Of a stretch of DNA of 64,000 nt, positions 33,820 to 43,131 are shown piece by piece (within the stretch, counting starts at the first letter, position 1; the number at the start of each line of letters is the position of its first letter). Under the pieces are notes generated by a model. That model did not search any database. It had not been told where the DNA came from and saw only the letters and a program-made list of their open reading frames with translations. This stretch comes from Marisa cornuarietis. Its lineage: Eukaryota; Mollusca; Gastropoda; Architaenioglossa; Ampullariidae. The translations under genes and the position numbers were made by a program. The stretch lies in the NCBI GenBank assembly GCA_004794655.1, contig SMMW01000521.1, positions 1,890,001 through 1,954,000 of the forward strand. Direction: 5' to 3'.

Positions 33820-35400
33820 CTCTCTCTCTCTATCAGGAAAACACAAACAAAAACACACTGCAGCACATGTAGAAGGGTGTTGGTAGAGTCAGTATCGGCG
33901 TGTAAATTGTTGATGCTGTCGTCTTACAATCAGTAAAGCAACAAGCTTTCTGGTGTGTTTAGCGGTGACTGATTAATATCACTTACAACACATCATTTTA
34001 TTATCTACTAAATGTGCAAACCGAGCCTGATAGTGCGAAGACGTTTGTGGAAGTTAATTCACTTCAATTATAGTTTTTAGTGATATAGATTTTGCACTGT
34101 GCTTACAGTTTGCATGCAAGTACCTTTGAGTGATAAAACATAACCGGTACACATTTATTTGTAATATCAGTTGTCCACACATTCACGAGGCTGTCTCTCA
34201 ATATGACACACATTGTAGTATATCTTCGGTAAATAACCCTGTCATGTGTCCTACAAGATAATTATTCTAATTTCCTTGAGTCGCGAGCACTCAAAATCTT
34301 TCCTCGTCGTCTTGAATAGGATTCATTTTCTGTTTGTTCGGTTTTTTGGACAACACAATGAAAATAAAAAACATGTTCTTTCTATTGTTTTATTGTTCAA
34401 CCTCACTTGAACCTACACAATATCATATTATTTTCGTTGAACTTTCTTCCTCATATTGTATCATACAAAACAATATAAAAATAAGAAGCAAAATTGTTAA
34501 CATGGCAAGGGAATGCATTGTCTCCATTCACTTTGTCTACAAAGTTTTAAAGTTTGCCTTAAAAAATAGCTGACGTCAACGTAATGCAAATCTGTCAGAA
34601 ATGTATCTAAAATATACAACACGAATACATGGACTACCCCGTACTCTCAATCACCGTATGAATAAAAAAGAAGCTGTTCAAAGTCTTGGTGATTTTGTCT
34701 TTATTTGTAGTAAATTGTATAACTGTGAATCATGTAAGTTGCTAGGACAATGTCATTACTGTCGGTGCTGTGATGTAGATTTCTGAATATTATAGAAGTT
34801 CTTAACTTCTGATGACTCCTTCAATCACTTCTGCTTCTGTCGAACATGTAAACATATTGACGACGAGCTCATCAGAAAAATATGTTTTTAGCATAACAAC
34901 AGTATCAATGAAACAATATCGCCACTGGCAATTTGTATCTGTTGTATAGAGTCTGCTAGAATGTGTGAGTCGTTTGTATCAATTAATGAATTTTCAGTAA
35001 TGTTTTCACTTAGTGTACATCTCACACACTGATGGCCAGATTTGTAAGCAAACACCTTTGAGTTCTAAAGGGTATGGTTAACTAAGATATGTTGTCGGTA
35101 AACTCAAGAGCATGTCTGTTAATGTAACACACATGTCTTGTCACTGATACTGTCATATAAACAATACAATTTGTTTCGAGTTCATTGAAAATATTTCCTT
35201 GTCGTATGGACAACTCATACACGTTTTAGGGGCATTCCCTGTTTGCTCAAGTTCGTAGGACAACCTAATAACATATACAGTAGTGTTCTGGCCAGTGTTT
35301 TTATGAATTCAATCCTTGAGGGGCAAGAAAGAAAACTGAGGAAAAATGAAAGTTACAGTTAAAGACTGATGGAAGAGAGAAGGGTAAAAAAAGAAAAGCA
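33300..35400. other. Upstream DNA of gene B
   Basis: The counterpart of the gene A upstream region to about 34.6 kb, with diverged AT-rich sequence after that. No exons of the lost gene C other than the split one were found. Confidence 0.5.
33778..33830. repeat. (CA)n(CT)n microsatellite upstream of gene B
   Basis: Compound dinucleotide tract, counterpart of the one at 20744-20799 upstream of gene A. Confidence 0.9.
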
Positions 35401-35431
35401 ATAAAACAGAACATGCGTTGTTGTGTTTCAC

Positions 35432-35920
35432 AAGCCACGTGCAGTATATAGTCTGTTGTCCTCTCGTAACCTCCCCATGTCATGAGGAGCTTACAGACCT
35501 GGGGCCAGTTGCAAAACACATTTATAATTGTAAACACTTTTAGGCCTTAAATCTATTTAGATAATTAATTTAAAGTGCACACACAATTTTAGAATTTTCA
35601 AAACTAAAACTGCTTTAAGTAAGATAAAGTTGTTGAAGTCTGACTTTCCGTCCTGTCAGTACAATTTTTTGTATGTTTTTCTGCAATGCATCAAAATGGC
35701 TAAGATTTTGCTTCTTTAGAACAGTTTTAAGGTTTGGAAACGTGTTGTGCAACTGGCCCCTGTCCGTTACCAGCACGTGAAACATTCAGCAGCACGTTCA
35801 GCCCGTTGTTGGAATATCCAGACCACGTGACAGATAAACTGTCACTGAAGTATGTCAGGCAGACACCCTTCAGCGAGTTTCCTACAGCAACGTACTCGCT
35901 AGTGCCATTGACACAAGGAT
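35432..35920 (-). pseudogene. Orphan type-a Ig exon 'C', split by a MITE
   Basis: Two halves of one type-a Ig exon (35763-35920 and 35432-35501) flank a 258-bp element. Without the element and one 3-bp duplicate, 228 nt form an open phase-1 exon with the expected landmarks (EYVAVGNSLKGVC, TWSGYSNN, KLLMTWGGYERTTDY, HVA). The donor is TT|GTGAAA, slightly off consensus. No type-b, type-c, TM or signal exons that would belong to it are visible around it. It is a remnant of another array member, disrupted by transposition. Confidence 0.85.
35502..35759. mobile_element. 258-bp MITE inserted in Ig exon C
   Basis: Perfect 11-bp terminal inverted repeats GGGCCAGTTGC/GCAACTGGCCC, with similarity continuing inward. 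Direct flanking copies of CTG lie at 35499-35501 and 35760-35762. It is AT-rich with no coding capacity. GG-starting TIRs with a 3-bp target duplication are compatible with PIF/Harbinger-like non-autonomous elements; the superfamily is inferred. Confidence 0.85.
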
Positions 35921-36744
35921 CTTCTTGTTGGTTAGAGTTAGAAATGAAAGATTTTTATCTCTTGGCAAGAATATATTAAAACACAATCTAACAGACTGCT
36001 AAAAATGTAAACCTCGGGATTCTCTGGGGGGCAAGTTGTATTACTTTAAATGTGCTCCGTGCTTTATGTGTTCAACCATCTTAATGACTCATCGACAATT
36101 TAATTAACTAATCAAGAATAACAAGAATAATCCTTTTACAACAAAGAAGATCGCAGGAAAAATTATTGCTGTATTTCAGTCCTTTGTTTCACTAATTTAT
36201 GCTGAATGTTTATATACCAATTAAGAGACCACATCACGCTAAGAATTTCAAATCTGACAATATCCTTTGTGCTGTCAGAGGTTAAGGATAGTATTTTTTT
36301 TACATATTGAATGTCATTATTGGAAAATTTGTTTTTACTAACTGTACTGAAAAGGGATCAATATGAAGCACTGAGAATGGGAAAAGAAAAAAGAGGAAAA
36401 GTAATGATGACAGTACGAATTAACAAACAAAACTGACAGTCGGCTTAACTATCTGCCTGTTGGTATTTCTTCCTGAACTGAATATATGTAAGCACACTAA
36501 GATCATTTGATACAATACATGTCATTACAAATGCTATAAATTGAAATAATTGTCTTGTGATTACAATCACACATCACAGTCAGGAAAATATGTCGATATG
36601 TGGCATCAATTTTGAGATTTAAGTCCGTAGGTGAAATATGTAAACATTTTGGCCGTAAACTATAGATTCACACCACATCGCATAATCTTTTCTTACATCC
36701 CGTTTTAAACTTATCCAAGAGAAAAAAAGGAATTTCTAGGATAA

Positions 36745-36895
36745 GTGAGGATGTAGTGCTGTACAAGCCAGCACCTAGACTGTGTCACAGAGAACAGACC
36801 GGAGACGTGCCATGTGACGAGAAGGAACAGTCAGCCCGTGTCGAGATCTGAACCCAGGAAACCTAATCATGATCGTATTGGTGACAAGCGCAAAA
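36745..36895 (-). mobile_element. Second, more decayed tRNA-derived SINE copy
   Basis: On the minus strand GCGCTTGTCACCAATACGAT, TCCTGGGTTCAGATCTCG and CGACACGG follow the 44.5 kb SINE in the same order, and TGCTGGCTTGTACAGCAC matches its body. The first part of the tRNA-like head (A box) is missing. Confidence 0.55.
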
Positions 36896-36914
36896 ATAAA
36901 ACAATTTTACACGT

Positions 36915-36916
<2 letters not shown>

Positions 36917-36964
<48 letters not shown>

Positions 36965-37035
36965 TCAAATACACACCCAAACACACACTCAAACACACAC
37001 ACACTCTCTCTCTCACACACACAAACACACACGAA
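36917..37035. repeat. (CA)n-rich tract
   Basis: A perfect CA core to about 36950, then interrupted CA/CT repeats. It directly follows the decayed SINE. Confidence 0.9.
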
Positions 37036-37689
37036 CGCACGCCTATAAATCTCTTAATCTATAAGAAGTACAAAATCTCTCAATTTATACAATATTATGG
37101 ATATTCAACCAGACTAATAATTTCACAGAGTTACAAAGTTACAGACTCAGTCACATTACAAGTCAGTTGTGCTACTGATTATGTAGTAATCTTTATAATG
37201 GTATAACACATGCTGCTGGTCAGAAACTGATGGGTGGAGTTCAATGAAACATTCAGATACATATGGCACTGAAATATATCAATGTAGACTAAAAATGTCA
37301 TGTTGTTTCCTGCTTGGGTATTCAATAGCACATGCAAATCTTTGTTTCTTTCTGTGATTGGACATTGAAAATACACTTAGAGATTGATTTTCCCTTTCCT
37401 TGAAAAATCATTTTAGATCATGTATGAACATCATGAGGATTTGCATACTCTTTTTCACTCAGTGTATTTACATTATAAACAATAAAAGGTACGATCAGGA
37501 ATAATCTTCATACATACACATGACAGTCAAGCACTCATACACTCTTTCTGCGCACTTGCTGAGGGTATTTGACTGGAGAGGTGAGGGACAAACATGCCGA
37601 GTATTTTCTTCCGTTGAATAAGTCACTGTCGGGGTTTTATTCCAGGAACACCTCCAATTATCCAGAGTCCTTTTCATCTGTTTCTTGCT

Positions 37690-37841
37690 GTGACTAGATA
37701 CAATAATACTTTATTAATACACAGGACAAGCTGGGATTCTTGTAGCAACTCTACGCAGCAGCTGTCAACCTCTCTCACTCATGCGGTTGTCTGCCCTTAT
37801 ACTAGAGGATGTAACTTCCAACGGTAGGAACAATCCTCCTG
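37690..37841 (-). other. Probable 3' UTR exon of gene D with poly(A) signal
   Basis: An acceptor (ATGTTTCAG, again followed by CAG) lies at 37841. A minus-strand AATAAA reads at 37710-37715, so cleavage would fall near 37690. If exon 10 were skipped, this exon would continue the frame for about 25 codons (GLFLPLEVTSSS...) and stop, giving a different C-terminus. The boundaries are inferred. Confidence 0.5.
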
Positions 37842-38337
37842 CTGAAACATAGGAAAAAGTATCTACATCGGGCATAGTAGTGAACAACAATTAATACTAA
37901 TGTTTCCGATGTGTAGCTAAAGAGAATTTGATTGTTTATTTCTCTACATTTACTATTTATTTGTTTATACATTTCTCTTTTGTGTTCTAAATGCCCAATG
38001 AGGGTTAAAAACAGAACCTTTGTACTTTAGACTTTGCAACCATATTTTAAAGAAATTTCAAAGCCTGTTGTTTTGAAGTCTGATATTTTTCCTAATGGCT
38101 ATTTATTTTAACTGGTTTGAAACACAAAATCAAAGACACATAAGCTAAATTTAAGTCTATAAAAGATGGTGTATGTGCGTATGTGCGTGTATATATATAT
38201 ATGTGTGTTTAAAGAAACATTTCCTGTTTACATATAAAGGAGCAAGTCGAAAAATTTCAGTATGTTGAAAGAATGAAAAGAGGCAACAATAGCGGTAAGT
38301 GTAATGTTGCCAGTGATAGCAAAAAATCTGTATTTAC

Positions 38338-38435
38338 CTTTAGCTCCTTTTAGCCAATGTTCCTAGTATCCAGCACCTATTCGACTGTCTCTGCTTCTTT
38401 CGGTGGAATCAGCTTATCAGCAACTTTCCGCTTGC
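38338..38435 (-). CDS. Gene D exon 10: end of coding sequence and start of 3' UTR
   Basis: Acceptor CTCCTTAG, phase 1 in. The coding part (KRKVADKLIPPKEAETVE) runs to TAG at 38377-38379; the rest of the exon is untranslated and ends at a donor, AAAG|GTAAAT. It implies an intron in the 3' UTR. Confidence 0.55.
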
Positions 38436-41400
38436 CTAAGGAGGCATTATTTTGATAATTTATAATATAAATTATATACACGTAATTAATGTATAGATCT
38501 TAACAATAAAAAGCTGTCAAAAATTTGTGTAGTTATGAGAGGCTCAGCCCTGTTTTTATTAATATTTTCATGAACTAAAGCAGAAATATAAACAAGTAGC
38601 ATACTTTGATCAGTCGACTAAAATCTTACACCGGCTTGTAAGGGCCGAGATAGCAAAAGTGAAGCAAGACATGAACTATTTTACATGACGATCTCCAAAA
38701 TATAATTTTCGGTAGGATTTAAAGCGGGGTGAAGGGGAAATATGATGGGAAATGGGTATGAATGTGTAATTGCATGTAAAGGTGAAAGAATAAGAAAAAA
38801 GGAGAAAAGAAATCCGAAGAACTGAGAGAAACAAAAAAGAAGACAAAAAAGAAAAAAAATAGAAGAAAAAGAAGAAAAAAGAATTAAAATAAATGGGAAA
38901 GGAAGGCAAAAAAAAAAACAAAACAAAACAAAACAAAAAATAGAAAAACGGAAAGGCAGAAAGAAAATGAAGAAAAAAAAAACGAAAAAAGAAAGCAATT
39001 AAAACATTGGATTAAAAAAACTATTAGTGAATTAGTCTGATTTAATTAATTGATAAAATATGTTGTGATGTAGGTAAGTGCGGGGTTTTTGAGATGTTAC
39101 TAGTGATACAAACATACCTTTCTTTATGTAAATGTCATTCTTTTGAAGTAAAACACCTTCCTTGCTTTCTTTTTCTATTCTTCTTTTCTTTGCTGTTGAA
39201 GCAAACGCCATTTAAAAAGACGAGCGAAAACTTCCAACATAAAGTAGAAGGGATTATAACGTTTACCACATGATTCAAAACAAAAACCAATAACAACGTA
39301 TTTGTTCGCAATTGTTTTCACATCATTTCCAACCACCCCATCTCTTTCCTCTTACCTAATCGTCTTAAAATCATCTCACCGTCAGCATCATATAGGACTA
39401 CATCGGGTAAAGGGAGGTAATATAAGCACAATTTAAAAAGAAAACATTTTACAGAAATTTATTTTTATGAATATGTCATAAAAAAATTAAACGTTTTAGA
39501 TGAGAAAGAACAAGAGAAAAGTTGAGAAGAAAGAAAAAAGGGGATATAAAAGGTTAAGATAGAAGAAGAAAGTGAAAAGGGGGAAGAAAGGAGAAGAATG
39601 AAGAGAAGACAAAAGTGCTAGCTGAAGAAGAAGAAATTCTTACCTGTACGGCGTCTCCAACAGCAGATTCCAACAATGACCACTATGATAGTGATAAAGA
39701 CTGCTGCAGAAGCTGCTGACACAAGTATTATGAATACCTGGCCAAGGAGGATTTCTGCTAAAAAAAAACAATTATTCCTTCAGAGAATGTTAGAGAGGAA
39801 CCAAAACTGTTTCCGCATGTATAGCTGACAGTCTTATTGGTTAGCCTGTTGGATGTTTGTACCTGCCTGTGTCTGTTTGCAATTATATCTTATGAAGTGT
39901 TTCGTTGGTCGATCGAGAATGTTGCCTATCTGCCAATGTACACCTATAATCACTGATTGGCTTCTTAGTCAGTTTTGTACCAGTGACAAGGCGATAAAGG
40001 TTTCATAACTTGAAAGAAAACCTGACAAAACCATCGAGGTCTAACCCTGGGGTCATGCGAACAGCAGATTCCAGCAACATAAATCACAAAGAAAAGCAAG
40101 ATTTGAACCTATAACTGTACACCATGACAAGTGGCATCAGGTGAGAGTTGCATCACTTAACTAAAGAACGCCCTTTGTTTTTACTCACGCTTTATTTCAA
40201 AGCCACCGACTACTTTGATCCCAGCATACAGTGCGGGGCGGGGCGACCACTCCGCGTGGCACGTGCACCTCATATCTGTCGATGTCAAGGTCACGTTGAT
40301 AGTCAGCGGACTCGACACCGTCTCTCCATCCACGAAATCCTCCTGATCTTCCAGAGGAGGCTCCTGGCAGGTGAAGATCACCTTGGCAACCGGGGGTTTC
40401 CCACCAGACACGTTGCAGAAGAGGGTTGTTCCTGCTGAGAGACTTTGCCCTTCTCTGACGCCTTCTATCATTGGTGGATGCGGTGGTGGATCTGGATGTA
40501 CACAATTGTAAATAATAATAATAATAATAATACAAGAAAAATAAGACAGATGAATGTGGCTCTACTGTTATTGTCCCAGTTACCTTTCTGTTGTTACACT
40601 AATATATTCTAGGTGGAAATTTTTGCCTTAACTTGAACAGGACGTTATGTTGATTTATATGAAGCCTACAAACGCACGGTATACTTGCCCACAACTCTTA
40701 CACAGACGGTTGTCTGCCCTTATGCCACTGATACTACTAACATTGCAATCACACATTTACATAGAGTTCCAGAACAGCTATGTTTACTATTCGCCCATAT
40801 GCTATACTTATTAAAACAGTCCATCCCCACCATCATCATTTCCTTGAGCATTACTCCTAACACAGTCCACACAATGCTCATCCTTCTTACTCTCCCCCAT
40901 CTGCTCTTGCTACTTGTCTACCCATCTTTCTCTGCAGAATCGCTATATTTTCTATGTTTCTGTTACTTGGTGTCTTTTTGTATTTTCCATCTTTGTTTTC
41001 TTTTTGTCGTCAGTATTGTCGTTTATTCTTATGCCCTCGTGTTCTATCCATTTAGTCCATGTCTCTTCCTTGTTTTAAGCGCTAAGAGCATACTGTCTAT
41101 CAGTGTGAATATGCGCTATACAAAATCTTTGTTTATTATTATTATTATTTCATGCACGACAAAGACCCAACACCACTACCAAAACCACCGCCTCCTACTC
41201 ACATTGAAGATCGAGACTGATGTTAGAAGCTGCACTTTTCTGTGTCCTGCTATTAGAGGCGATACACTGAATGACCAGCTCATCGTCCAACCGAGGCCGT
41301 GGCACGAACGTGCACGTGCTTTTTCCATCGATGTCTCTGACGTCGCACCTGCTGAGGCTCCAGGTGTAGCTCGGGAAGGGGTTCACCTCTGTGGCGTTAC

Positions 41401-43100
41401 AAGTTAAAGTAAGGTTCATCGTGCCGTCAGTAATAAAGGTATCAGGTCCAAGAACTCTCATGTTCTCCTCTTCTGGTCCGTCTTTAAATAAAAAAATATT
41501 GAAATGCTTTAACAGCTAAATCCTGTGAAGTAAATATTTATTTTCTTACATTAAAAATAATTCTTGGCCTCATAGATATAGACACAAATATGATATATTT
41601 TGCAGTCAACATAAATAAAACATTTGAAGTCAAAGTAGTCTTACTTAGTCAACATGGCACGAGGGGAAATGTTTAATACGAGGTTTCAGGTACACCGTAT
41701 CTTACCAAGGGTTAGATGGATGGCTAAGGTATTGTATTGTTTTTGTTTAGCTAACTGACTCGTTCTTGTCTTCGTGTCAACTACTGTGCAGCTGGCACCA
41801 AGGCTTTATAAAACATCGCTCACATGCAACATGCAGCGTGTAGGTGGTCGACCGGACCAGCCCGTCGTAAGACAAGAGACAGGTGAAGGTCGTGCCGTTA
41901 TCCAGTCGCGTGACCTTTGACATCTGCATCACGTGCGAGTTGGAGTGACCAGGCCAGGTCAGAGAGAAGCCGTCTGGCAGCTCATCACCTGGAGCCAGAC
42001 GACACTCGCAGGTGCCTGACTGTCCTTCTGGTATCATTGTGCTGCAGTTGATAACTGGATTCTGTGGCGGGGCTATAACATTGAGAATAAAATGATTCAT
42101 AATAATATCGATCACGTTCATTCATTCCGTTTTGGCATGGTGTCTGCTCTAGTACATTTAGATGTCTCTCTCTTTAAATTCTTAGAGGTACAACACGCGA
42201 AGCTCATTCAAGAAATTAATTATAACTTTAGTAATTCATGATCATGGAAGGATCTATAACAAAGAAAACTTTAATAAAATGAGCAAGTTAAAGAATATAC
42301 CAACTAATTAATTTATTAAAGTACTCCCAGTCTAAAAATATTAAGAAATAAGAATACTAGATAATATGTGCATTCCTAAAACATTTTTGCATACATATAC
42401 AAAACATATACTGTGTTACATGGAAAGAAGGAGGGAATACGTAACAATTTTGAAGAATATAAATGTTAGTTAGTGAACTGTTAAAGTGTTGTTTCGTAAC
42501 CATGAAATGTCAAAAAATGAATCCATTACTTTAAACTTGTTAGTAGAAGTTTAATACCTACATTTAACAAGGAAAACAATATCCGTTGTTTGTTGATAGA
42601 GTGTGGGTTCTGGGCCCCATTCACCTCCGCAGGTGCACGATACAGGTGTAGTGCCTTTGATTCCGGTGTTAAAGGTAAATTTTCTTCTGGCAAACGATCC
42701 TCCATTGCCCACCGTAGTGCCTCCTAGATATATCACATCGGACTGGTTGCAAGACATTGCGACCTCTGCCACCAAAGGCTTTCCTCCCTTCACGCTACAC
42801 TCCAGCGGCTCTTCGGAATAGACAATGTTACCTGGTCTGTAGCCCTTGATTACAGGATGGCTGGGTGGCGGGTCTTTAGAAGGAAAGGTAGAAAATCCAA
42901 GATAATGATCTCTATGTTTATAGTAATAAACTATTGTTATTGTCTAATACATTCCCTTAATCACCAACTTTGCTTTAATAAAGTAGTGGTACTCGTGGAC
43001 CTGTGATTGTAGAGGCGACAAGCTGAGCGATTAGATTTCTATCATATGATGATGATTGATGATGATGATGATTGATGATGGATGATTGATGATGGATGAT

Positions 43101-43131
<31 letters not shown>

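Larger units (their letters stand above)
35930..37690. other. Intergenic DNA between exon C and the 3' end of gene D
   Basis: AT-rich sequence holding the decayed SINE and the CA tract. No coding evidence. Confidence 0.5.

Noticed and set aside
37495..37677. 60-codon minus frame as a terminal exon of gene D
   Set aside because: It lies beyond the AATAAA at 37710-37715 and would need a phase-0 upstream exon that I cannot find.
38676..38998. Phe/Leu/Ser-rich 'membrane protein' frames
   Set aside because: They come from an A/G-rich low-complexity stretch read on the opposite strand.
40685..41407. 240-codon plus frame
   Set aside because: It runs through a dispersed retroelement tail and then antisense of a gene D Ig exon; low-complexity hydrophobic sequence.
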